DNA of 64,000 nucleotides from Chrysoperla carnea (Eukaryota > Arthropoda > Insecta > Neuroptera > Chrysopidae). Location: contig NC_058337.1 of the NCBI RefSeq assembly GCF_905475395.1, positions 66,050,368 through 66,114,367 of the forward strand, written 5' to 3'. Positions 1 through 13,900 of the stretch are shown here, one piece after another. Below the pieces are notes generated by a model that was not told the origin of the DNA, did no database searches, and saw nothing but the letters and a program-made list of their open reading frames with translations. Numbering within the stretch: the stretch's first letter is position 1; every line of letters begins with the position of its first letter. The position numbers and the translations under genes are program-made.

Positions 1-73
1 TACTGCGCATCAGGCTGTTGGTTGAAAACAGGCAAAAAATTGAAAACAAAAGATATAGCCTGGTGCGCAGTAA
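1..73. repeat. short inverted repeat (hairpin)
   Basis: Bases 1-16 and 58-73 are inverted copies with one mismatch (TACTGCGCATCAGGCT against AGCCTGGTGCGCAGTA), enclosing a 41-base AT-rich loop. It begins at the first base of the window, so the true left limit may lie outside. It could be a tiny MITE or a hairpin; nothing coding is seen. Confidence 0.5.
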
Positions 74-643
74 AAAGTACGCAACGACCGAGGAATATAT
101 CTCGGCCAGATAGGCGCCTTTTTCCTGCTACCTTCTCTAATAAGTTTCACGTCTAATATATATTGTACGTACCTTATTGATTCTGTACATAAAAAAATAA
201 AAATAGAAATAAATAGTCCCTTGTGGAAATATTTTAGGCAAAAGACTTAAAAAGTTTTTCTAATTCCTGAAAACTCTTGTTTGGTATTTGTAAGACATTG
301 TCTGTAATATTTCCGCAAGGGGTACCATAATTTTACAACTATTTAACAGTCGTTGATCGATTCCACCTAGATTTATTCTTCTAGAACAAAACTTATTAAT
401 ATGATTGCTCCACATGCGAAGTTATAAATTTCGTTAATTTTGTTTTTGTTTACATTAACCTTAGGAATTTATCATTTATTTTGTTCAAAATATTAATGCG
501 CGTTGACTTTAATGCGCACACATTATCCAGCTCTTAATAATTACTTTTTGCGCACTCGCACAAAAGTCGTTGACTCGTTGTGCACAAGATTTTGGTCTTG
601 ATGCGCAAATAGGTGGTTTGATGTACGATCACAGTAATGCGCA
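1..643. promoter_or_regulatory. cluster of TGCGCA palindromes
   Basis: Six exact TGCGCA hexamers (4, 64, 513, 549, 602, 638) and one TGCGCG (497) lie in 643 AT-rich bases about 1.3 kb upstream of the ITM2 start codon. By composition well under one is expected. TGCGCA is the half-site of the NRF1 / Drosophila Ewg binding motif, so an upstream control region is conceivable. It could equally be a decayed CpG-containing repeat. Confidence 0.3.
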
Positions 644-1059
644 TAAAAATAATTTTATCTAGCAGAATTAAGTAACAATAATTCATAAAACTGAAAATAT
701 ATTTTCATTCTTATGAATTATTGTTGTCCGCATGAGTGCTATTGCATACAAAAGCGAACTCGCATCAAATCGCTTATTGCTGCTGAACAATTAAGCTTAT
801 TGAAAAAATTGGTTCTCTATTGGTTATATCAGTTTTGATGCAGTTTTGATTAACTATAAAAAACAAAATTTTCTCTTTTACTCCATAACGGAATGGTAGG
901 CGACTGTATTTTATATCATTTTGATATTAGTTCTCGTACAGAGAAATTAGAGCTAAAATGAAATTGCAATAGACAAAATTTTTTCAGAGACTCGATTTTC
1001 TCATAAGAAATTGCATAGTTTTAGTAGTATAATATAAATATTTTATCTATGGTTTTAGG

Positions 1060-1096
1060 CACTACAAACTTGGGACTAAACTTAGTATATCTTGAT
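1060..1096 (-). repeat. fragment of repeat family R1 (5' end)
   Basis: About 37 bases match, in reverse, the left end of the R1 repeat that recurs at 10.6, 37.2 and 53.2 kb. FB1 interrupts the sequence here; R1-like sequence resumes at about 1499-1520, so FB1 appears to lie within or at the end of an R1 copy. Confidence 0.5.
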
Positions 1097-1498
1097 ATAC
1101 CGTGTGTGTTTGAAGCATCTTGGGATAGAATTATGTCTGTAGTATGACTGAATACAGAATACATTCGTTTAGTAATGCATCTAAAAGAGTAAGACTACAG
1201 ATACGATAAACAGATACGATAGGACAAGCTGTTGTATGCCTGCAGAGAGTGGGAGATTTGTTGCATACAAATATTATTAATTGCTTTGATAACGTTCAAT
1301 CATTACTAGTATGTGAATGCTTTTGGAAATACGTGTTTGTATTCTGTTTATTGGTATTCCTTTGGTATACATGTATTGGTAATCCAATGCATGTATATAA
1401 TACCTCTCTTTTAGATGCATTACTTAATTAATGTATTCTGTATTCAGTCATACTACAGACATAATTCTATCCCTAGATGCTTCAAACACACACGGTAT
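1096..1498. mobile_element. foldback element FB1 (long terminal inverted arms)
   Basis: The left arm 1096-1189 and right arm 1406-1498 are inverted copies about 94 bases long, nearly identical over their outer 67 bases (both begin ATACCGTGTGTG read inward). The 216-base centre has no transposase. A diverged relative lies at 52950-53146 and shares the inner arm (TAATGCATCTAA). The short open frames here are by-products of the palindrome. This looks like a non-autonomous DNA element of foldback/MITE type. Confidence 0.75.
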
Positions 1499-1939
1499 AT
1501 TACATATATACAAGGTATAAAAAGAAGTCTTTTAAGATTTAAATATCTATGGAAATATATTTTGACATTAGTAAACTATGGAAATAAAAGTCAAAGTTTA
1601 TGATAATATAAATAGCTTTAAAGGTTTTGAAATGATAGTATCCATTAAAATGGAATTAAAAAATTTCAAAATTTTAAAATTCACAAAATATTGAACATAA
1701 AATAAAACAAACAATACAAAATAGTACAGTCCATTTTTAATAACCCTCGCTTATGTTCGTAGTTCGTGACTTATAGTGTGGTTCGTATATTTATTCTGTA
1801 GAGCACGCTAGTGTTGTTAACTAAAAAATCATTTCAACATAAAATTTATATTTATTAGGCATTCATAATATAAATCAATATTCATATTTTTAATCTGCTC
1901 AACAGTAAATAAACAAGTAGTGATTATAAATAATACAAA

Positions 1940-4900
1940 ATGACAATTATAACAAAACCAATTACTGAAAAGAAAATTGATAAGAATGGGGCGTTGCTGG
2001 AGAATGCTGAAAATATTGGAATAATTGTAAGTCATAATTATTTTTGTTTATTAAAAAAAAAAAAAACATTTCCATTGTTTTGGGTAGGTTCCATCTCTAG
2101 TACCTGTATAATACATTATCAGCTGTGCAATTACAAATATGAATAATAAATAATGGCGTAATAACTATAATTTTTCCATTTTATTTCCGTATTTGCAATA
2201 ATTAACATAATTAATGAACTTTGAACTAAAATTTATACATTAAACCCTTCATTTATCGAGTAATGTTTTTATTTAAGTTTTGTAAATAGGTATAAGTCAA
2301 TTGTTTTGAAAAGTAGTCATACTTAATCATTGGAGGATAAAATTTGTTATCTATGCCGGATTGTTATTTAATTATTGTATACAATCGTTATGTAAATGAT
2401 TACGTTACAAATTAATGCTTTTGTAAATTAACCGTTGTTGTAAATTTAATTATTGAAAAAACCTTGACAAATTCTATAGGGATTCTATTCTAATTACGAT
2501 CGATTTAACATATTTTCGATTTAATTAATTAAATCTTTATTCATTTCCGAGTTAAGATACAGTTAGTTATTTATACGAAAGCAGCGCAAAACCAACAAAT
2601 TTTGTAATTTTGTTTGATAAAAGTGGAATATAGTTTAAGGGATAAAGCTTACGTTTTACTTTTTGATATTTTAAAGAAATGGTCGAATACCTATGGTATC
2701 TTTTGAAATTGCGGAGATAAAACCTTTTGCTGATAGTGTAACACCCCTTATGTACTATCGATTTACAGTTAGCCGATGGCCGTTTATAGCAATGATAAAC
2801 AATACATATCTGGAACAAAATTGATAAATATTTTGGGATGAGGCGACGTGTGAAACAAAATTTAAGTAAAATTCTAAGACCCAGACCTAAACCATTTATC
2901 AAACCCTTAAAATTTTGTATTGATATAAATGGTGATCAGATTGTAGAATTAATACTAAACAAAATTATAAAACTTGATTGAGTGAAGTTTCGATTACTAA
3001 TTCTAAGAAGTGCAAAGAAGCTTCGATTGCTAATTCTAAAAAGTAATTAGGAATGTGTTAATATTTGGGTTTAGTAGATAACAAAATTGTAAAATTATAG
3101 ACATTTTAATTAATTGGATTAACTGTTGCCAGTACCTGAATAAAGTTAAATGGAAAGCGACAAATATTAATTTTAATTTCCGTGCTAAATTCATCAGTTT
3201 TTGTGCTGAATAAAACATAAAAAGAAAAGTCCGATAAACTTTCTTTCATCATAACTCTCAAACTCTCAAAAAGGAGTGTAATTTTTAAAAAGAATTTTTA
3301 CAAAGGAAATAAGTTTTTTTTTGTTTTATATTTGAAAAACAGTTTTTAATCCGATTACATCATATTACACCGCTGTTAACAACTTATCTAAAATAACTTT
3401 ATTTGCCTAAATATTGAAGATTTAAGATAAAAAAGTCAATTCTAAACAAACGAAATGAGCCTGCACCTTTTTATATAAAACTAACTAATGTATTAAATTC
3501 TCATGTTAGACAAAAATATCTTTATAGTATCCTTTCTGCCCCTTTCGTCAATGTCTCGTCTCTTCTCGTGAACTTGGGTCTTGAATGTCTCACCAGAATA
3601 TTGATTGCACTACTACATTTCTCGACAAAATTGTCTTCAGCCTCATTGTAACAACAGTAAAATAATGGAGTTCTTGGGTCTTACGATTCGGACCGAGTAG
3701 AGAATAGTTTTATTCGATTCGTCATGATTGAAGTTTAAAAAAAAAAAAAAAAAACATAATTTACCGAAAAGTAGGATCATCCAGCCAAACTAAGAGTCGG
3801 ATTGCGCCAGGCTTTGTTTAACTCGCTAATATCAAAATATACAGAAATACACATCGGATGAAATTTTGTTTAAAATTCCATGGAACTGTATACCCAAAAG
3901 TATACAGGTTGATAGTAAGACAGGTAGATATTCAGGCATAAAAATTTATGAACAATACATTCTAAAACTAGAAAGTACAAATTTTCTAATGAACTATTGA
4001 GTATCTAGGTACGATAATTTTTCGCAGAGATGATGCAGCTGTATAAAATTTTCATAAATTTTGTTTATTTACTTTAATTCTATGATATTTATCACAGGAT
4101 AGGTGATTGTGGTAAATAATTATTTTTATTTACTACAGAAGAGAGTTCTTTATACCCGACTGTCAAGAAAGGGTTATGTTTTTTCCGCGTATTTTGTATG
4201 TATATTTGTTATCGTATTTTGTATGTATTCTTTATTACCTCGATCTTCCAAGTGTCTGGATAGATTTCGAAGGTTAAAGTATCGTTATATTCGTCTGAAA
4301 AACCCAAGTGTCCATAGATTGGTGTTTGGAAAAAAAACAAAGAGCCGGATTTTTGACGATGAAAAGTAATAGTATTGATTGCTGTATCAAAATAAAGGAA
4401 ATCATAAAAGGATTTTACAAAAATATATAAAAGTCATACTTTTAAATTTAATTAGGAATAATTAATGCTATATTAAGTGCGGTATTATTGAATAGGTATT
4501 TGAAAATCCTAACCAAAAAGTGTAAAATAAAGAAATAAATTTAAAAAATCAAAAAACCCGTTTGCGTTAAAAACTGAAAAGAAAAAAACAAGTCAAGTAG
4601 TTTACTTAACTACTATAACAGTCGTGACCCATTTGAGCCGATAGAACGATTTGAGCTATATAAACTACTGAAGTTGTATAAGGATGAATTTTTGTTGACC
4701 AAATTTATTATGTGAATAAATTTTGCTACTGACGATGATTGCGTTGCAATCGAAACATCGATATTTAGCGACATGTAAGTCTGTTGTATGTTTTTTTAAT
4801 TGTATTTATTTAATAGAATTTCCTAATTTACAATTTTATTTCGAGTACCGTGGCATTTATTTCAATAAAATTTGTTTTTTTCCAGCTTCTATTTAACATA

Positions 4901-7900
4901 GTCGGTTTTTTAATTATTTTTTTAAAATTTATTTGTATTCCATATATATGTGAAACATATCAAGGTATACTAAGTTTTGTCCCAAGTTTGTATCGTTTAA
5001 AAATATTGAGTGTTACGAAAAAAATTTACGGTTGTCCGCCTGTCCGCCTGTCTGTTCATCTGTGATCACGATAACTCAAAAACGAAAAGAGATATCAAGC
5101 TGAAATTTTTATAGCGTGCTAAGCAATTTTTACAGCTTCTGTTTCAAACATTTTTCGTATATATCACTGTTACCCGTGATGGCCCAAATTAAATGCGTTA
5201 AATTTATACGTTACATGTATTATGTTGATATAGCATTTAGATTAAAGTGGGACATCATATTCTATATTATGTCAGATTTGATCTGCGTATCCTGGATCCT
5301 TTAATAGTTAACTCACATCCTTAACAGTAGGAGATAGAATAACACTTTAAATTAGAAAGTTGAACCGTTTCAAAAATTGTTAGCTTTCAGAAAATCTTTT
5401 TGACTTGAATCTGAATAATTTGTACAAAACATTTTTTGTAGTGTTAGTATCTTAGAAGATATTTGGGTCCATCGATTAAAATTGGTTACCCTGTATTAAT
5501 ATTATATTCACTGAGAAAGTGAGAAGAAAGATACTTTTATTACTTTGTGTGTAAAAGTGGCTATCTTTTTTTACTTCCATGACGTAAAAAAACAAACGAT
5601 TGCGTAATCACACTGTCTATACAAGGTGTTTCAACAATTAACTCCTTCAATTGTTTATTTTCACTTGTTTTTTATCATTTACCGATGGAATTATTATGCT
5701 TATCATAACCGCATATTCTGAAGTAAATAAAAATATAAAAATAATGATTCGACCACAATCATCTTTCCTGTTACAAAATAAATATACTCATCAAAAGAAA
5801 ATTTGAAAAACACAAAATTTTCGGTTTTATACATTTATCATAGCTGCATCATCTCTGCGAAAAATTATCGTATTTCGCTCAATAGCTCATTTGAAAATTT
5901 GCACTTTCTAGTTTTGGAATTTATTGTTCATAAATTTTTATCATCCCTTGCTACTGAGGGTTGAAAGGGTGAGACATTATCCTTAAATTTTGTGTTATGT
6001 ATATAAGCGTGCTAAAACTTAAAAATTTATTTTTAAACAAATGTACTAAGACTAGAATATTCCAAAAAATTACTTAAATTAATTGAAGTCCGAAAAAATG
6101 ATAATCTTTGAAAAACATTATCTCAGAAATTATTGGGTCTACAGAGACAATTCTAGCAAATTTTATTCTACTTTAAAAACATCTTGAAAAGGTGCAATAA
6201 AAAACTAGCCCATTAGGGTTATAATCGCCAAAATCGGAAAAAAACTAAAATTTTCATGGTTTATTTTTTATTTTTGACAAAATGGCTCCCAGAAACTTGA
6301 ATGTAAAAGTAATATCAAAAGATTTCTTTTAAAAAAAAAAAACAACTGAAATTATTCCTAAATATCCATATTTAGCCTCTGTTTATTTCACTATACAGAG
6401 TTTCTTTTTTAACCTGACATTTGCAAAAAAAGGTCAGATACAAAAAATTGTTTCTTTATCATTAAAAGCCTCGATCAATTCCAAATGCATGTTAATTTTA
6501 GGTGCATAGGTTATATTGGCTGTCCACGAAGGACACATCTAGGCTATAGAACCCATTGTGATACCATAATAATTTCATTTATCAACTCCTCAATTTCAGA
6601 GACTGAGTGCAACTCCTTCATGCATATACCATGCACTACACCACCCCATCACAACTATTAATTAAATTAATTTTGTTGCGCCGGCGGGAATTGAACCCGC
6701 TTCCCTAAGTTACGCCTAACCAACTGAGCTAATAGAGCTAAACTTAGATGCATAGGTTCTAGGTTAAACGGTGGTCAAAATTTTTTCAAATGAAATCCTA
6801 AATATTTTTGTTGGTGGTTCGTATTTTACAGAGGGAAAAATATCCCTTTTTCGTGAAATAAATTTTTTTAATGCATATTTTTTGATATTATCATTGATTT
6901 TGATTTTGAACAGATATTATCATTGATTTCTTATTTTTTGTTTCTTGTTGTTTTTTAAGAAATGTGGAAGAAGTGTTTTTTATTTAAACACGAAATGATT
7001 TGCAAATGTCAAGTTTAAAAAGCACCCTGTATATGTAATTTTATAAAGTGCATATTTATCAGATTAATAATTCAGTTCGTAAATAGATATTTTGTTTTTA
7101 TAATTATAAAATTCAAATCAAAAGCATTATTGTTTTATTGCGCGTACCTTGCACTTTAGAAAATAAAAACTCGTGAGCCTCAGAGCTCCATGACTATGGT
7201 CATATTTCCCCCTTATTAGATGCTTTTATGAGATGATTTTTATTTTAATGGGACTTTGTTTGTCATGTTTTTCGAGACTCTCGAAAGCAGGGGGTGAGGA
7301 TAAGCCGATCTTTTTTATTAATCGTGAATCTACTTTCCGCTTTTTCCCGTTTACGGTTCGCTATTTACAAAAACCTAATCCACATCCTTTCACTTTTTTT
7401 AACCAACAAAATTTCTTCAAATATGCATCGATCCTACCTAATAGATGTCAAAAATGATCATCGTTATTTATATATATATATATGTTTATGTATACATATG
7501 TATCTATACATTTATGTGTCCGTACTCTCTCTAGCGATCGCATTTTAAGTCCGATTTGAATAAAATTTGGTGTTAAGAAGGGTTTTGGTATTTGAAAGGT
7601 CAAGTTCGTTAATGAGAAAAATCGACCGATGAACAAGGGGTGGGGGAAGCGCAAAGTACAAAATTTTGAATTTTTTCAAAATTAAAAATATTTTAGTATT
7701 TTTTTATCAGTTTTAAGCAAAAAACTCCTCCTGTGATTTTTTTCCCTAAACGTTTAAATTCGTAATAAATTAAAAATGCAATATTCGATTTTAAGTAAAA
7801 TGTTATATTTTTTTTTTCAATCTCTAAGGGAATTCGCTTAGCTAACGCAGCTCCTGCGATACGAATTTTTTACCTTTTAACCTTCGTTCATCCACCACCT

Positions 7901-10900
7901 ACCCCTTTTGTCGGCACCCTTATCTAAAATTTTTTCTTTGGCTAGATCCACGCGACTCTCAATTACGCGGTGCATGCATTTTTGTAGAATGATTTATTCT
8001 CAAAGACGACATATTTTTATTTTCGCTACCGTAGACTTTGATAACATCGATAAAAGGGGCTGGTTTCTCGAAACTTTTTAAATAGTGTTCAAAGGGGTAC
8101 AAAAATGGATTCATAATACACCCAATCCTTCTCTGTTGACTTTCGATACTGTGCTTAAGTCAATATTTTGTGTGGAAAATACGACTAAAAAAATGATTTG
8201 CTATTTATTTATATTTTTTATGGCGCGTAATCAATTTTTATTTATTATCATATTTATCAAGGTCGGTTTCAAATTATCTTTGGTCTAAATAAAATATCTC
8301 GTGCAAACAACAAAACTATCAACATTTCGCCGTGTTTGTTTCATACCAAACGCCAATATGCATGGCGGCCACATTACAGGTAAATTTGGAAATGTCAGGC
8401 AAATGTTTTATTTTCGAAGCAAAGTTCTAAAAGAATTTTTATAATTTTTTTTCTATTCGTATTATTTCAAAAAATGGCGTATGTTATCGTAGTATCTTGA
8501 GTCACATTAAGTATTATGAATTTCCATTTTCGTTATTTGTAAAATTTTCTCACAAAGGACCCCGGACACAATACATTGATTTTTGGATTCGGGTACAATT
8601 AAAAAAAATATAGATTGAGGTAGTTTTGATAATGCTGATCAAAAGTTCTTATAGACTCAAGCCTCAAAAACCCTTCCCTTCTGATCTAAAGTCCTCCAAA
8701 AGCTTTTCAAAAATCAATGTGCTGTGTCCGGGATCTTTTGTGGCTATTGAAAACACTGACTGTATTCTGCCATTCCATTTTTTCTGTTAAAATCGCCCGA
8801 CCTCCAATATGGATACATGATTTAAATAACAAAAACAAGTGAAAACAAACAATTGACTGAATTAATTGTGATTACTCTGTCATATTACACATACATACAT
8901 GTCACACTATATAATACACACTACTGATATACCCATATAATTCACACTTTACAATTTGCGCTCTCACGGGTAAACAGTGATGTTTACGAAAAAATGTTTC
9001 AAACAAAAGTTGTTTATTTTTTTATAAGAAAAATTTTTTACATTTAAACTTTTGTTCTATCTCTAACGGTTTACAAGATGGGTCCTACGGACTCAAGACC
9101 CAATTGACCTATGTTGTTCATTTGCGAACTCGACCTCACTTTTTACGTCCTCAGCACGCTAATTTCAGCTTGATATCTCTTTTCGTTTTTGAGTAATCGT
9201 GATGACAGACAGACAGACGGCAGACGATTGACAGACAACCGGAAATGTACTAATTAGGTAATTTTATGAACACCTATACCAAAATTTTGTTCATAGCATC
9301 AATATTTTTAAGCGTTACAAACTTGGGACTAAACTTAGTATACCTTGGTATATTTCATATACAATCTCAAATATTAGAAAATTTCAAAATTTTAAGAAAA
9401 ATTGTAGAAAATAAATTTTACTACATTTTATATTCAGATATTTGGATGTAGATTGTACTTCATCTAAGTACCATTAGTATTCTACATATTTAATCGAATC
9501 TCTCTAAACAAAGTCGGAAAATCCGCTTTTACGATTTTCCGGGAGATTAAGTTGTGGAAAATGAAATTTTTTTTGTTGACTTAATTTCGAGTCGATTGGT
9601 GAAATTCTCATTTTTCTATTTGTAATTCTCATGTATAGAACAGAAAATCGTTACTTTTGGGTGGTTTTTCGCGCGATCTCTTAACAATTAACAAAAATGC
9701 AATTGGGCCAAAAATTTTTGCGGAATGTTCTTGTGTAAGCTTTACACTATAAATAAAAATTTTATACATATTAAAAATATGATTTTTTCATACACTTTTT
9801 GAGGGTTTTTTTTTCAAATTATATGAATTTTTTACTCGAAAATTGGAGGACTTAGAAAAAATTGTCTAAGATCATTTTTTGTTAATTTTCACCCTAATTT
9901 TATGATAAAAATTCGACGCGATTCGATCAATATTACTTATTTATTAAAAAAAAAATTAGTTTAAACAATAACCTACCGGGTTACCCACCGGCAACCTGCA
10001 CTTTTACGTTCACGAGCATTTTTTTAACGGCATCCTGCAAAATTTCCACCATGCGAAAATTATTAAAGCTCAATGGCAGATTTTACCGGGTCTTTTTAAT
10101 AGCCAAAATTGGGGTAATTTTGAAAAGTGAATCCGTTGAAAAGTTTCTGTTCATAAACAAATTTCGTTATAACTGTTGGCAAATCCGGACGTGGTAGCTT
10201 TAAAAAGAAAAAGTATGAATTATGAACATTCGAGGAAAGTTTATTATAAATTATATGTATCACGTCATATTAAAGTGACCACTCTACACGACCAGTGGTT
10301 CCGTTATTAGTTATTGGACAAAAGACACGAATCAACCATTATAACAAAAATGATAATGCTATCAAATGATTATGAGCAATTGATATTCTCGCAATATGTG
10401 ATTACTCATCATAAAAATTATAATATTATAATACAATATACATATATAAAATAAACAACACATTAATATTAAAATAATTTTTTACCAGAGTTACTAATTA
10501 ATATTTAAAATGGTAGTGATAGCAAAGCGAACGGCGTCAATGCATCATGAAACATAATACAGTTTATATACCCTGCATATATGTAATATGCGAGGTATAC
10601 TAAGTTTAGTCCTAAATTTGTAACGCTTAAAAATATTGATGCTACGAACAAAATTTTGGTATAGGTGTTCATAAAATCACCAGCCCATTTTCGGTTGTCC
10701 TTCCGTCTGTCTGTCAACACGATAACTCAAAAACGAAAAATGATATCAAGCTGAAATTTTTACAGAGTACTCAGGACGTAAAAAGTGAGATCAAGTTCGT
10801 AAATGAGCAACATGGATCTTCATCTTGTAACCCGTTAGAGATAGAACAATAGTTTAAATGTAAAAAATATTCCTTATAAAAAAATAATCAACTTTAGTTT

Positions 10901-13900
10901 GAAACATTTTTCGTAAACATCACTGTTTACCCGTGAGGGCACAAATTAGGCGTAAATTGTGTAGTTTGTATTATATGAAAATATCAGTTACGTATGTTTG
11001 ACATATATGTATGTGTAATATGTGATAGAGTAATTAATTAACACTGTCTATGCATGGTATTCAACAATTAACTCATTCTTTTTTTTGTTTTCACTTGTTA
11101 GATATTGTCATGAAAACTTTGATATTGTAGACTTATACCAAATATGCTATCCCTATTTATAAATGAAATTTGATAAAAAATACTTTAAAGAATTACAAAA
11201 TGTGATTGATTAAGGTAGTCCGGCCGTTTGAGCAAGTACGATGAATGTTCATTTTTTTTTTTTTGCAGTAAATGATTTTAAGTTTAAAGTCCCTTGATCA
11301 CATTAAACACAGTTTTGGGGCCTCTTGCGGGGTAAAATTTTGAATTATTTCATTTTGAAATTGTGATTTTTAACACGGTACCTTAAAGAAGAACTCACAA
11401 TAATGTTAATTGTACAAAAATTAATCGGTGATTGAGCTTCAAAAAAATTTTCATCATGAAGATAATATATCGGAGAATCTGTTTATACAAAAAAAAAAAA
11501 AAAAAAAAACTTTACCTTGCGGCTCTTTTCAAAAAGAAAATATAAAAATACTTTCGTTTTTGATGCTTTTACGATATTTTTAGAGCATTTTATTAATACA
11601 AATTGAATAGTTGATTAGTCACGTGACAGACGGACTACTTAATACAGCTATTTAATATTTTTTTCACAAACCTCCCAAAAAAATGCAAACAAGTTTGGAA
11701 AGAGGGTGGAACGTAAAAATTTTTGACCTTTTCTGTTAGGAAAAAACTTTGATTGCATTTAACTCCGAATTTAAGTTCAAAATTTTTTGTATTGCTAACA
11801 TAAATGTAATTCAAGTTTTGGTTAAAAATGTCCCACCGCTGCCTCATTACAAATTATTGTTCTTCTAGTAATTGAAGACGTAGCTCTCGGAAGAGTATCT
11901 GGGTCGCTTCGTATGGATGCAGTTGCAGCCTTAGTATTTTTAATTAGATCATCTCTGGCGTATTATGGCTGCAGCTGTATCCATACGATATAACCCAGAT
12001 ACTCTTCACAGAACTACGCCTGCAATTAATTATTAAAGGAGCAATAATGTATTGTGACGCAGCGGGGGAAGGTGGCATTTTAAACCAAAATTTTAATTAC
12101 ATTTGTGTTAGCAATACAAAAATTTTTGACTAGCGAAACTTGTATTGAACTATTGTATTGGGTTTTGGAATAAAGTATTTAAGGCACTTTCGACTTAAAG
12201 TTGTCCAAAGAATACGCTCTTAAGCCATGCCCATCGAGTCACGAGACACCCTATACCTATATTTAATTTCTGACCGATTTCATTTTCAAGAAATGGGCGT
12301 TTTTGTAAACAATAATCGCACAATCTTTAAAACAAAGCAAAACTTTGAAATAAAAATAAGAAATTTTGTTTCATATACTTTTTTTGTATTAAATTTTCAC
12401 GTTCTTTGATTTAGAACAGTTATTTAACTTTTTTTATAATTTCACATATTAAATATATTGCATAAATAGATACAATGCGATAGAAGCTTCGCACCTATCT
12501 GGCCAGGTAAAAAATCAAACTTAATTTCTCCTTAGGGATTCAAATCAACTTTTTGGGATAAACAGTGCAACTTCCTTTACTCACCATAGCTACGGTAATG
12601 GTGATTCCACAATGTAATAGACAATTTCTTGTTTCCTTGTAAAATTGTTATAATATCGTAAAAACAAGTTTAGAGACAAACCCTTAATCATCTTGTATTT
12701 CTCCGTCCGGTGGCGTTCCTAAAGCGATATATTGACGTCACCGGCATTTGAATTTAAAGTTTAGAAAAACCATTTTCAATTGCAAAATTACTTTCAAAAA
12801 AAATGAAACTTCTCTATTGCTTCATTCTAATTAAGTTATTTTATGAACAATTATGCCTACCAATTTTTTTTCTTCAATTTTAAGCAAAAAAGTTATGTAA
12901 GTTACACCTCGATTTCCACTTACTTACGCCACTAATCCCCACTTAAAATTAATTATGGAGGTCAAAAAACATCTAAAAGACTACTGGACACTATTTTCAA
13001 AGGATACTCTTTACTATTTCAAAGCTCCTTAGAAAAATATGAAAAAATATTATTTCGATGAATTTTTATGAGAAATAAAATAGCGCCAAAAGTTATTTGA
13101 TGTTTTAACGATTTAGCTTTTTGAATCCAATCCTGTATCTACAATATTATAAATTCTATTAATAATATTTTTTTCTAGCCTCCAGTTGGTGCTGGTGATG
13201 GTGATCTCGAATCGCAACAATCAATTGATGAACCTCAATTTGTTATATTGAGAGCTCGTGCACGACGTGTCTCCTCAGCCACAACACTATGCCTCTTTCT
13301 AACAGCGTTAATTGTAATGACATTCGGAATTATTGGCGGTACATACCTATATCGCCAATATGTACGTGCTCAAATGCATCGTTTTCGTGGATGGTGTAAC
13401 ATACCATTAGACTCAACAAAATCACAACAATATTTACATCAAACAATGTTATCTGATTCAAATTTGTTCCCATCAAATGATCAGTATGATAATGAAATGA
13501 ATAGAATATTGGATCAAGATGATTTCTTAAGAGAGGATTTTGAAATTGATTTAGATGATGAACATTATGAAAAAATTGATGTACCTGATTTCCAAGGTTA
13601 GTGTACATAAATTTAAGACATTTTTAAAATGAAGAAGACCTAAGTATGATCGAAGCTCTCTACCGCTTCAGGGATAAAAGGAGGGATGAATGCGACAAAG
13701 TTTGATTGTTTCAGTGAAACTACGGGTAACGGGCTAATATAACATTGTAGATTCAAATGTTTTTCAATATTATAGATTTGCCCTGAGCTTTTTTCCGAAA
13801 TTATAAACGGTAGACGGTGCAAATCTATACGTAGTTAAAATGAGAATTGGAAGCTTTTTTTGTATATTTTACATAAACGATGTTTTACATATCAAACATT

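Noticed and set aside
1249-1603. Two 60-codon plus-strand frames
   Set aside because: They lie in and across the FB1 foldback and are by-products of its palindrome.
2567-2902. 111-codon minus-strand open frame in ITM2 intron 1
   Set aside because: No recognisable domain, no splice context and no homologue recalled; length is not surprising for this region.
6674-6740. tRNA gene on the minus strand
   Set aside because: A and B boxes are present but there is no acceptor or anticodon stem pairing; it is the head of a SINE, as the second copy shows.
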